Source: Candidatus Gastranaerophilales bacterium
Lineage (GTDB): Bacteria > Cyanobacteriota > Vampirovibrionia > Gastranaerophilales > Gastranaerophilaceae
Assembly: GCA_944323045.1 (NCBI GenBank)
Contig: CALUQX010000003.1
Coordinates: forward strand, 40,111 to 104,110
Direction: 5' to 3'
DNA length: 64,000 nt
The notes under the pieces are model-generated. The model was not told where the DNA came from and ran no database searches. It saw only the letters and a program-made list of their open reading frames with translations. A program made the translations under genes and the position numbers. Positions 44,120 to 51,937 of this stretch are shown here, one piece after another (position 1 is the stretch's first letter; the number at the start of each line of letters is the position of its first letter).

Positions 44120-45640
44120 ATGAAAAATGCAGTTAGTTATGTGAGGGTATCATCCGATGACCAAGCCAAAAGTGGATTCAGTATTCCTCAACAGATTACA
44201 AATAATATGAATTTTGCAGTGCAAAATGGCTATAAGATTGACAAAACTTTTAAAGACGAAGGTATATCTGCAAAAGACTTGAATCGTCCTGCGCTGCAAG
44301 ATTTATTGGCATATTGTATGGATAAATCCAATAATGTTGAAGCAGTTGTTGTATGGAAATTAGACCGTATATCAAGAAGTATTGCTGATTATTCAGCCAC
44401 ATTAGAACCCTTTTTCAAAGAAAACAATATCAAACTTTTAACTGTAACCGACATAAATGGCGATGGTTTAGATGTTGAAATGATGAGGCAAATTTCTATG
44501 GTTTTCGCAGAAAGAGAACGCAAGACCGCTGCATTAAGGACAAAGGAAGGAATTAGAGGTAAAGTTGCAACTGGGCAATACCCATACCATGCACCCATTG
44601 GTTATGAAAATATTGTTCAAAAGGGTAGTAAATACAAGAAAATGATAATCGATGAAGCTAATGCGTTCTTTGTTAGAAGAGCCTATGTGCTTTGCTTACA
44701 AGGTGATTCTATAAGAACAATAACTTCTAAATTATATAAAGAAGGTTTTAGAAATAAACATGGTAATAAACACCCCAAAACTACTGTTGAATATATCTTA
44801 CGCAACAGAGCTTACACTGGGAAGTTTTATTATGATGGCTCACTTATCGAAGATACAAACTATCCTCCATTGATTGATGAAGCTACATATTTTGCAGTTC
44901 AAAAGAAATTAAATGCTCCAGAAAAGACAAGACAAACACATACAGAATTTGCCTATAATGAATGTATGACTTGTAGTGTTTGTGGTTGTAGAATGACTGG
45001 TGAACGCAAGCTCAAAACAAGTAAGAAAAGTGGCACAAGAACATACATATACTATCACTGTACTGGTAATCGTGGTGGGGAATGTAAAAGAACCAGCTAT
45101 GTTAGACAAGAGCTTATAGATGAAGCTATTATAAATGTTTTAAAAGGAATTACAATACCTGGTGAAATCCATGACCTAGTTATCAAAGGATTAAAAGATG
45201 TTCATAAAGAACATAATAAAGACTTTGAACAACGGAAGAGAAGCATACGACAACGTATTAATAAAATTGATAAAATGCTAAAAGATGTTTTTGAATCTGG
45301 CATGGGTAAATATAGTGAAAGTTTACAACAGACCATTCAAGATTGGGATATTGAGAGAAAAACCCTTATATTAGAAGAGCAAGAATTATTGAAAATTACT
45401 AAGACCTTTTTCGAGCAATCGAACTGTTTGCTCGAGTTCTGCAAAAACTGTCATAGAGCGTTTTTGAAGGCAAATCCAGAGCAAAAAAGAAGAATTGTTC
45501 AAATAGTGTGTTCGAACTTTTCTTACGATGGCGAAAACATAATCATAGAGCCTAATCAAGTCTTTAAGACCATCATTAAAAGTGGCTTAAATAAGAAAAA
45601 ACTCCCCAGGTTGGACTCGAACCAACAACCTACCGGTTAA
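44120..45640 (+). CDS. Large serine recombinase (integrase) of the element
   Basis: A 506-residue site-specific integrase. Catalytic domain: VSYVRVSSDDQ with Ser11, FSIPQQ, VVWKLDRISRS. Recombinase domain: RKTAALRTKEGIRGKVATG, APIGY, NRAYTGKFYY. Zinc ribbon: CMTCSVCGCRMTG and YYHCTGNRGGEC near 275-330, then a coiled coil (KDFEQRKRSIRQRINKIDKML) and a C-terminal domain. The last 14 codons (KLPRLDSNQQPTG) are read out of the tRNA-Asn gene, antisense. The true C-terminus in the free circle should therefore differ. The gene lies at the tRNA-proximal end, as expected for the enzyme that made the insertion. Confidence 0.93.
   Translation: MKNAVSYVRVSSDDQAKSGFSIPQQITNNMNFAVQNGYKIDKTFKDEGISAKDLNRPALQDLLAYCMDKSNNVEAVVVWKLDRISRSIADYSATLEPFFKENNIKLLTVTDINGDGLDVEMMRQISMVFAERERKTAALRTKEGIRGKVATGQYPYHAPIGYENIVQKGSKYKKMIIDEANAFFVRRAYVLCLQGDSIRTITSKLYKEGFRNKHGNKHPKTTVEYILRNRAYTGKFYYDGSLIEDTNYPPLIDEATYFAVQKKLNAPEKTRQTHTEFAYNECMTCSVCGCRMTGERKLKTSKKSGTRTYIYYHCTGNRGGECKRTSYVRQELIDEAIINVLKGITIPGEIHDLVIKGLKDVHKEHNKDFEQRKRSIRQRINKIDKMLKDVFESGMGKYSESLQQTIQDWDIERKTLILEEQELLKITKTFFEQSNCLLEFCKNCHRAFLKANPEQKRRIVQIVCSNFSYDGENIIIEPNQVFKTIIKSGLNKKKLPRLDSNQQPTG
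45590..45618. repeat. Right attachment site (attR) in the tRNA-Asn 3' end
   Basis: AATAAGAAAAAACTCCCCAGG marks the junction of the recombinase gene and the tRNA gene. ACTCCCCAG recurs at 21730-21738 and in the older copies further left, and up to 21 bases recur at 21280. Crossover probably lies within the shared AAAAAACTCCCCAG. The tRNA sequence continues intact on the right side. Confidence 0.75.
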
Positions 45641-45673
45641 CAGCCGGTTGCTCCGCCATTGAGCTACTGAGGA
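45602..45673 (-). tRNA. tRNA-Asn (GTT anticodon)
   Basis: On the minus strand, 72 bases fold as a cloverleaf. The acceptor is TCCTCAG with CTGGGGA (one G-U pair), with discriminator G. The anticodon stem is ACCGG/CCGGT around the loop CTGTTAA, anticodon GTT. The T-arm is TTGG-TTCGAGT-CCAA-like, with GGTTCGAGTCC. No CCA is encoded; a T-run follows the 3' end. Its 3' half overlaps antisense the end of the serine recombinase frame, and the 3' end is the integration target, rebuilt intact after insertion. Confidence 0.95.
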
Positions 45674-45687
45674 ATGTTTACCTCTTT

Positions 45688-45716
45688 ATATTAATATGAA
45701 AAAAAAATTTTGTAAA
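45688..45716 (-). promoter_or_regulatory. Likely promoter of tRNA-Asn
   Basis: On the minus strand TTTACA (45711-45716) and TAATAT (45688-45693) are 17 bases apart, and the -10 box ends about 15 bases before the tRNA 5' end at 45673. The surroundings are very AT-rich, which lowers certainty. Confidence 0.45.
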
Positions 45717-45850
45717 TACCTTTTATTAATTTTTTTCAAAAATTTTTTTCCATATCCTATAACATCTTAATATCACCATTTTAAATCTATTTCAATGGCT
45801 GTATTCCCTCGCTTTGCAGAGCACGCTATATCTTAAATCCCCTTGCTCAT

Positions 45851-47659
45851 CTACTTTAATGACGATAATTTTACAAGATTTTCAAAATCTTCATGCCGGT
45901 TGGACAATTCTTCAAATGTGCCAATGTCAACTATTTGACCATCTCTCATATATACAAGTTTATTGCATGACTTTAATGTCGAAAGTCTATGCGCTATCGC
46001 TATTATCGTCTTCTCACCATTCAATCTGTTCAGCATCTCTGTTATCTCATTCTCTATCTGAACATCTAATGCTGATGTCGCCTCATCTAGTATCAATATC
46101 TCCGGATTCCGATACAATGCACGCGCTATTGCCAATCGCTGTTTCTGTCCCTGTGACAAACCAGTCGAGTTCACAAGCGGCTTTGCGTCTAATCCGCCTT
46201 CATATCCACGCACTATATCATATATTTGTGCTGCCTCAAGTACATGTATTATCCTTCCATCATTAATCTCGCGTTTAGGGATTCCCCATGCTATGTTCTC
46301 TCTAAAAGATTTATCTAGCACATTAACCTGCTGAGGCACATATCCTATCATATTGCGGAAGTATGGAAAATTCTTCGCTGTTAATTTCATGCCGTCTACA
46401 AGTATTTCTCCCGAGTCCACAGGCAATAACCCCATTATTATATCTGCTAAAGTACTCTTTCCGGCACCCGATAGTCCTATTATCCCGATAAAATCACCCT
46501 TGTCTATCTGTAATGACAAATTCTTTATTACACGTTTGCCTTCTGTATACTCAAAATTTATATTCCTGAGTTCAATTCTATCATTAAACCTCAGCCGTTT
46601 CTTACTATCGGCATGATATGGTCTAAATTTGTTCAACTGAAATTTGTCATGGTATTCATTAAGCTTTCGTACAAATTCTCTGGATGAATTTATGTTGATT
46701 ATGGCTGTTTGAATTCTGTTCAATGCCGGCGCAATTCTAAATATAGCAGCCGCAATAATTGCATATGATGCCACAAGTGCTGAATTGTTAGAAATATTTG
46801 ACGCTGAAATAATTGCCCCCAATAACAACAAGGAAACTACTATTAATATTTCAATAATATATGGCGGTATAGAACTATAAAACCCGTTAACTGCCTGCAA
46901 TTTCCTGAATTCTGCCTCCTGAGATGCGTAATTTTCATAAAATGCATTTTCAGCAGACAATATCTTGAATTCTTTCAGATTATACACAATTTCCATCATT
47001 GTTTTATTATAATTCTGAGATTTTTCACTTAGTATTTTAGAAAGTTTACCTATTTTATCTTTAAAATATTTGTTCTGAACATTCATACTCAGAACAACAA
47101 ATATTATTGTAGCGCTTGCAGCTAGCGGGAATTTAACAAACAACAATGCAATAATCATCACAATAATAAGGGTATTTGTTATAAGATTTAAGGCACGCAT
47201 TATAAAACCGTCAATAGACTGACCAATAAGTGTTGTTAATATATATACTTTATCCGCCTGAGAAATATTCATTGTATCTTTATATGGTGCATAAATAAAA
47301 TATTCCATAAACAGCTTTGTTAAATCTTTTTTCCAATTAGTAACAAATTTTGTCTGCATAAAAGTATTGAATATTATGTAAACATTCTTCAATATAAATA
47401 TCAGCAATACAGAAAAACCTGTTACAAATGCCAGAATTGTTGTATTATCGATTTTTACTATTTCAATAAATTTTTGGTAGTATGTAGAATTCGTAACAAT
47501 ATCTGGATTGATTATCATCATTATAAACGGGTAAATTAATGCGATACCGATGAATTCCAAAAAGCCTGCAAATAGTGACATTATAAAGAAAATACCCAGT
47601 TTAAGATATCTGCCTTTGCCATAATTTTTTACAAATTGTTTAAAGTTGTTTAACTTCAT
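45851..47659 (-). CDS. ABC exporter, fused membrane and ATPase domains
   Basis: A 602-residue half-transporter that works as a dimer. Six membrane helices occupy about residues 15-320 (GIFFIMSLFAGFLEFIGIALIYP, TNTLIIVMIIALLFVKF, EILIVVSLLLLGAII). The ATPase domain has GLSGAGKSTL (near 392), a Q-loop YVPQQVNVLD, signature STGLSQGQKQR (near 496), and ILILDEATSALD with the switch AIAHRLST. It resembles exporters of lipid-linked sugars or peptides; the substrate cannot be read from sequence. It is the first core gene right of the tRNA. Confidence 0.9.
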   Translation of the reverse strand: MKLNNFKQFVKNYGKGRYLKLGIFFIMSLFAGFLEFIGIALIYPFIMMIINPDIVTNSTYYQKFIEIVKIDNTTILAFVTGFSVLLIFILKNVYIIFNTFMQTKFVTNWKKDLTKLFMEYFIYAPYKDTMNISQADKVYILTTLIGQSIDGFIMRALNLITNTLIIVMIIALLFVKFPLAASATIIFVVLSMNVQNKYFKDKIGKLSKILSEKSQNYNKTMMEIVYNLKEFKILSAENAFYENYASQEAEFRKLQAVNGFYSSIPPYIIEILIVVSLLLLGAIISASNISNNSALVASYAIIAAAIFRIAPALNRIQTAIININSSREFVRKLNEYHDKFQLNKFRPYHADSKKRLRFNDRIELRNINFEYTEGKRVIKNLSLQIDKGDFIGIIGLSGAGKSTLADIIMGLLPVDSGEILVDGMKLTAKNFPYFRNMIGYVPQQVNVLDKSFRENIAWGIPKREINDGRIIHVLEAAQIYDIVRGYEGGLDAKPLVNSTGLSQGQKQRLAIARALYRNPEILILDEATSALDVQIENEITEMLNRLNGEKTIIAIAHRLSTLKSCNKLVYMRDGQIVDIGTFEELSNRHEDFENLVKLSSLK

Positions 47660-47705
47660 ATGTTAACCCTTGTTAATAAATCATTAAGATAATTAGATTT
47701 ATGCT

Positions 47706-47729
47706 ATAATATAGTTTATACTATATTAT
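47706..47729. promoter_or_regulatory. Palindrome at the promoter of the Bax-inhibitor-like gene
   Basis: ATAATATAGT (47706-47715) and ACTATATTAT (47720-47729) are exact reverse complements around TTAT. TATAAT-like boxes at 47705-47710 and 47727-47732 lie at its edges. It lies 24 bases before the ATG at 47753. It could be an operator or a compositional palindrome. Confidence 0.4.
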
Positions 47730-47752
47730 AATGGTAAAGGAAGGAGAAATTC

Positions 47753-48484
47753 ATGTCAAATCCTGTATTAAATGAAAAATTTTTAGAAAATGAACGCGTT
47801 TTGCAAGGCGAACCGATGACAATTAACGGGGCTATTTCAAAATCGTTTATTCTTTTTGGTGTATTGCTGCTGGCTGCTGCATACACCTGGTATCTTATGG
47901 CAAGCGGCTATACTGATATGGCTGGCATGCTGGCTGTCGGCGGTGCCATTGTCGGATTCATTCTGTCACTGGTTATTATTTTTACCAGAAAAGCCATGGG
48001 TATTTTGACTCCTATTTATGCTGTTTGTGAAGGCTTTTTTGTAGGCGGTATTTCAGCAATGTTTGAGGCTTCATATACAGGCATTGTTTTTCAGGCTGTA
48101 ACAGCAACATTTGCGGCTGTTTTCTCAATGCTTGCACTGTATAGAGCCGGACTTATTAAAGCAACAGAAAAATTCAGATCTGTAATCTTTATTTCAACAT
48201 TGTCAATTGCATTAATTTATTTAATCCAAATTATTGCATCATTTTTCGGTCGCGGAATTCCGCAGATTTTCACATCAAGCAATTTAGGTATTGTATTCAG
48301 CCTTGTTGTTGTAGCAATTGCTGCGCTTAATTTAATTTTAGATTTTGATTTTATTGAACGCGGTGCTGAAGCAATGCTTGAAAAGCAGTACGAATGGTAC
48401 GGTGCATTCGGCTTGATGGTGACTGTTGTATGGCTATACATCGAGCTTTTAAAATTACTGGCAAAATTGAACGACAGACGTTAA
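47753..48484 (+). CDS. Bax inhibitor-1/YccA-family membrane protein
   Basis: A 243-residue protein with a short cytoplasmic N-terminus (NPVLNEKFL) and seven hydrophobic helices. It has the family's GxxxP-type ILTPIYAVCEGFFVGGISAMFE and a conserved acidic LDFDFIERGA near the end, followed by EWYGAFGLMVTVVWLYIELLKLL. The family includes a calcium-leak channel and partners of membrane proteases; the exact role here is open. A GGAAGGAG site precedes the ATG. Monocistronic, ending in a strong terminator. Confidence 0.88.
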   Translation: MSNPVLNEKFLENERVLQGEPMTINGAISKSFILFGVLLLAAAYTWYLMASGYTDMAGMLAVGGAIVGFILSLVIIFTRKAMGILTPIYAVCEGFFVGGISAMFEASYTGIVFQAVTATFAAVFSMLALYRAGLIKATEKFRSVIFISTLSIALIYLIQIIASFFGRGIPQIFTSSNLGIVFSLVVVAIAALNLILDFDFIERGAEAMLEKQYEWYGAFGLMVTVVWLYIELLKLLAKLNDRR

Positions 48485-48505
48485 TAAGTTTTTCTTAATT
48501 ACCAA

Positions 48506-48535
48506 AAAGGCTCCTGATATCAGGAGCCTTTTTTT
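48506..48535. terminator. Bidirectional terminator
   Basis: AAAGGCTCCTG (48506-48516) pairs with CAGGAGCCTTT (48521-48531) over ATAT, with A-runs and T-runs on both sides. It serves the gene ending at 48484 on the plus strand and the gene ending at 48537 on the minus strand. Confidence 0.92.
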
Positions 48536-48536
48536 G

Positions 48537-49481
48537 TTATGATTTTTGCCAGATTACCGGCAGCTTATTTTCAATATATAGCGGAATAAAATTGTGCTTT
48601 TTTAAGGTACTATGAACAATCTCTCCAGTATTTGAAAAATGGTCACATTCATGCGAGCCCAGAACAAATAATCCACCTTTGTTTAAGGCTTTATCCAGTT
48701 GGGTAACAACCTGTTCAATTGCCGGTTTTATTAACTTGTCCGGTAAAGGAGCTTTTCTGTCGTAGGCTTCGTATGTTGTGAGGTGGTACAAAGCATTTCT
48801 GAAAAGAATAACATCTGCACTTTTTTCAGGTACAATTTTATCCAACTCTAATATATCGCCTGTTTTAAAAGTGCAGGTCGATTTTTTTTCAGGTTTAATT
48901 AAAAATGTTTTTGTATCGTAAGGTGTCATGGCATCAGTCAACATAGATTTTAATCTTTTAAAAAAAGAATGTTCTTTTTTTTGTTTAGTAATATCAGTGA
49001 AAAAATTGTTAAACATGTTTTTATATTTTTGTTCATGTTTGGATAATTTTTGTGGAAAAGCCAGAAAACTATCTTTAGCAAAGTCACAAATGTCATCAAA
49101 ATCATTGTTTCGTCTTTTTATTTGAAATTCACCTTTAATTGCGTCATTAATAGCCTTCTGTCCCTTATCAAACCCGAGAATGTTTACTTTTTTCCCTATG
49201 TTTTCAAGCAGCATTGCTATTGAATATGTTTCATAGCCGCTTGAGCATGCACCGTCTACTATGTTTATTACCTGTTTTGTGGAATTCTTGACAAACGATT
49301 TTATAAATTCCAGAGTATCGGGTTCTCTGAAAAATGCGGTCTCCTGAATTAAGAAATTCCTTACTCCTACTGATATATCTTTACCCAGTAGTTCAACTTT
49401 TGCACTGCCTTTAAATGCCGGCTGCGCAAACCGTTTTTGTGACATTTGAGGGATTGAATTAAATGGTGATATATTTTGCAT
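48537..49481 (-). CDS. CheR-like SAM-dependent methyltransferase with Phe-x-Gly N-tail
   Basis: A 314-residue protein. ETAFFREPDTLEFI followed by VDGACSSGYETYSIAMLL matches the CheR pattern (TxFFR, then SxGCSTGEEPYSIAM), and VILFRNALYHLT matches the CheR motif after the SAM site. The substrate need not be a chemoreceptor; no chemotaxis genes are nearby. An unusual insert of about 60 residues lies in the middle. The N-terminus ends in QPAFKGSA, another Phe-x-Gly tail. Confidence 0.75.
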   Translation of the reverse strand: MQNISPFNSIPQMSQKRFAQPAFKGSAKVELLGKDISVGVRNFLIQETAFFREPDTLEFIKSFVKNSTKQVINIVDGACSSGYETYSIAMLLENIGKKVNILGFDKGQKAINDAIKGEFQIKRRNNDFDDICDFAKDSFLAFPQKLSKHEQKYKNMFNNFFTDITKQKKEHSFFKRLKSMLTDAMTPYDTKTFLIKPEKKSTCTFKTGDILELDKIVPEKSADVILFRNALYHLTTYEAYDRKAPLPDKLIKPAIEQVVTQLDKALNKGGLFVLGSHECDHFSNTGEIVHSTLKKHNFIPLYIENKLPVIWQKS

Positions 49482-49532
49482 ACCTCGATAAAGTTAAAAC
49501 AAAAAATAAAATGCATTAACCAAATATGAAAT

Positions 49533-50825
49533 TTACAAAATTTTACAAAAGATTTTATTGTTTTCAAATTTTATGATTTTAGCATTTTGCAGAGTATTGG
49601 CAATAGCAGTATCTTTTGAGTTAGTAATAACTGTAAGATAATTGCGTGTAATCCCTTTCATAAACCCTGTTTTTTTGTCGGGATGTTTTTCTATTAAAAT
49701 TTCTTGAACAGTGCCAATATTTTTTTTGACAAAATTGTTATATTTTTCTTTTGAAATTTCTTTAACAATTGCTGCCCGGCGTTCTTTTTCTTTATCCTCA
49801 ACCTGATTTGGTGCAGAAGCGCCAACAGTACCTTCACGCACGGAATACGGGAAGGTATGGATTTGTGATAAACCGGATTTTTCAAGGTTTAGACGTGTAA
49901 TTTCAAAATCTTCATCTGTTTCTCCGGCGAATCCGGTTATTATGTCACTTCCAAGAAACGGAAGGTCGAATAATTCATTAATTCTGTCAATTTGGGCAAG
50001 ATAATCCTCAACCTTATAAAATCTGTTCATTGAGCGCAAAGTTTTATTGCAGGCAGATTGCAGAGAAAGATGAAAATGCGGGCAAAATTTGTCTGATTGA
50101 GATAAAAATTCCAGCATCCTGTCGGTAATTTCAAGAGGGTTGAGCGACCCCAGACGATATCTTTCAATAGTTGTGCGGCATTCTATTTCTTTCAGCAACT
50201 CCAACAGTTCAAAACCAGAATCCTTCCCCCACTGCCCTATATGAATGCCGGTTAAGATGACTTCTTTAAAACCGTGTTTTGAAAAATTGTTAATCTGTTC
50301 AATAATAAAATCAATATCGGCGCTCCTGCTTTTACCGCGCGCAAACGGGATTATACAATACGAACATCTGTTGTCACAGCCATCCTGAATTTTTAAACTG
50401 GCACGCGTTTTTGTCAAATCCTCAAGTACGGCTTTGTGAAATTCTGACAGCGGCATAATATCTTTAGCAAGACATTTTACATCCCCGTTGAATTCTTTCA
50501 GCATATTATAAAAATCGAGTTTTTCGTCATTGCCCAAAACATAATCAATAAAATCATATTCAAGCAGCTTTTCTTTTTCTATCTGAGCAATACAGCCTGT
50601 CAAAACATTTATAATACCGGCATTTTTGTGTTTTGCGTTACGCAAAAGATAAAACGCTTCATTGTCGCTTTTATGAGTCACAGTACAGGAGTTAAGAATA
50701 AAAATATCTGCGTTTTCAATATCTTTAACTTTCTCAAAACTATTCTTAATTAAATTTTCTTCTATAATGGCGCTTTCAAACTGGTTGGATTTACAGCCCA
50801 TTGTGTGAATGTAAAATTTTTTCAT
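49533..50825 (-). CDS. mtaB: tRNA t6A37 methylthiotransferase
   Basis: It adds a methylthio group to N6-threonylcarbamoyladenosine at tRNA position 37. The 430-residue protein has the N-terminal cluster-binding domain (TMGCKSNQFES, LNSCTVTHKSD, LTGCIAQ), the radical SAM motif CDNRCSYC (C-x3-C-x2-C, near 146-153) with IPFARGKSRS, GSDIITGFAGETDEDF, and a C-terminal TRAM-like domain. CTVTHKSD and the MGCKSNQ start favour MtaB over MiaB or RimO. The frame is complete. Confidence 0.92.
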   Translation of the reverse strand: MKKFYIHTMGCKSNQFESAIIEENLIKNSFEKVKDIENADIFILNSCTVTHKSDNEAFYLLRNAKHKNAGIINVLTGCIAQIEKEKLLEYDFIDYVLGNDEKLDFYNMLKEFNGDVKCLAKDIMPLSEFHKAVLEDLTKTRASLKIQDGCDNRCSYCIIPFARGKSRSADIDFIIEQINNFSKHGFKEVILTGIHIGQWGKDSGFELLELLKEIECRTTIERYRLGSLNPLEITDRMLEFLSQSDKFCPHFHLSLQSACNKTLRSMNRFYKVEDYLAQIDRINELFDLPFLGSDIITGFAGETDEDFEITRLNLEKSGLSQIHTFPYSVREGTVGASAPNQVEDKEKERRAAIVKEISKEKYNNFVKKNIGTVQEILIEKHPDKKTGFMKGITRNYLTVITNSKDTAIANTLQNAKIIKFENNKIFCKIL

Positions 50826-50958
50826 TTCTGTATTATATATAAAAAGAATTCTAATTGTAAATATTTATGAAAATAAAACTACAATTATAGCAAAAAATTT
50901 TACTTTTGGTTTTAAATATAGTACAATTAAGGTGTAAAATGAAGGGTGTGTGTAAATT

Positions 50959-51783
50959 ATGCAAATTCAGGCAATAAATAATCAATCCTTTGGTCAGGGC
51001 GCTCAGGGCTCAAAAGCTCAAGGCGCAAAACGCAGAGCCAATATTGATGCGGCAATCAGCCTTCCTGACAAGGATTTAAGAGCATTTGCTTACTATCAAG
51101 CATGTGTTCAAACAAACGACGAAAAACATCGTAAACTTAATAATGCAGCAATTTTATCTTTACCGATAGTGGCTGCAGTGAGAGATACTGTATTAACAAG
51201 AGGCGAACCTGTTAAACTTTTAGGCGGAGCAATAATGCCGGGGTCTGCTGCCCGCGTTATTACCGGAGCCAAAACACTCGGCAGATGGGGCGGAGCATTA
51301 GCCGCTGCTACTGCTGTGGGCATCGGAGCTAATAAACTCGCTGAAAAATCAGATAAAGTTAAGAAATTTGTAAATAATCAGCCTTACACAGCTATGGCTG
51401 CTGTTTTCGCCGGTGCTGCTGCAGCTTATTATGCAGCCGGCAAAGGTATTTCTAAAGCCGCAAATATGCTTATCGGCGACAACAAAATGAAATTCTGGTC
51501 AGGGTTGTCTAAAAAAGTAGTTGCCTTTAATGATAATAAAATTGTGAAAAGTATGGCAAATGCTTATACAAAAATGTCAGATAAAATTCATCCTGCAGTA
51601 AAAGGTGCCGGAAAATTAGGGCTCGCATTTGCGCCTGTAATAATCGGCGGGGCTGCAATACTACACGCTTTAAACCACAGCGCTGTACGCAACAAGCAGG
51701 CTGAAAAAAATTACACAAATTTGAAAACCGCTCAAATGGTTCTGGCAAATGCCAGAGCGCGTGAATTAAGCGAATTAAACTAA
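50959..51783 (+). CDS. Lineage-specific membrane protein with SFGQ N-tail
   Basis: Function unknown, 274 residues. The start MQIQAINNQSFGQGAQG is the short tail seen in other genes here. Ala/Gly-rich hydrophobic stretches (AAILSLPIVAAV, GGALAAATAVGIGANKL, AMAAVFAGAAAAYYAAGKG, LAFAPVIIGGAAILHAL) suggest three or four membrane segments separated by Lys-rich linkers. It shares the general layout but no clear sequence with the paralogue pair at 13177-16627. Ends in a hairpin. No catalytic motif. Confidence 0.7.
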   Translation: MQIQAINNQSFGQGAQGSKAQGAKRRANIDAAISLPDKDLRAFAYYQACVQTNDEKHRKLNNAAILSLPIVAAVRDTVLTRGEPVKLLGGAIMPGSAARVITGAKTLGRWGGALAAATAVGIGANKLAEKSDKVKKFVNNQPYTAMAAVFAGAAAAYYAAGKGISKAANMLIGDNKMKFWSGLSKKVVAFNDNKIVKSMANAYTKMSDKIHPAVKGAGKLGLAFAPVIIGGAAILHALNHSAVRNKQAEKNYTNLKTAQMVLANARARELSELN

Positions 51784-51811
51784 AATTAAATCAAAATTAA
51801 TTGTAACCTCC

Positions 51812-51840
51812 GCCTTGAACATAAAGTTCAAGGCGGGTTA
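51812..51840 (+). terminator. Terminator after the SFGQ-tail gene
   Basis: CGCCTTGAAC (51812-51821) pairs with GTTCAAGGCG (51827-51836) over ATAAA, followed by GGTTAATTT. The stem is strong; the T-run is weak. Confidence 0.7.
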
Positions 51841-51937
51841 ATTTGTGCTTTATTTTTGTTTATGTTATTGTGAATATGTATCTATAGTTTGAAAAAGATT
51901 TCATTAAGATATATTGTCATTAAGAAGGAGAAGAATT

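Larger units (their letters stand above)
21721..45610. mobile_element. Integrated element of about 24 kb at tRNA-Asn, large serine recombinase type
   Basis: Bounded by direct repeats of the tRNA-Asn 3' end. It carries a large serine recombinase at the tRNA-proximal end, DNA more AT-rich than the flanks, and unrelated cargo: small DNA-binding proteins, a possible replication initiator, a DUF5131/TcmP pair, a helicase-Mod-Res operon, a resolvase and an orphan methyltransferase. There are no phage structural genes, no relaxase and no type IV secretion genes, so it is neither a complete prophage nor a self-transmissible conjugative element on this evidence. Helper-dependent or satellite-like movement is possible. 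Confidence 0.75.

Noticed and set aside
21721..45610. Complete prophage or conjugative element
   Set aside because: No capsid, portal, terminase or tail genes, no relaxase, and no type IV secretion genes are found over the full 24 kb.
45814..46266. Plus-strand frame of 150 codons opposite the ABC exporter
   Set aside because: It lies antisense to the well-conserved ATPase domain, and its Ser/His/Leu-rich product is a typical shadow frame.
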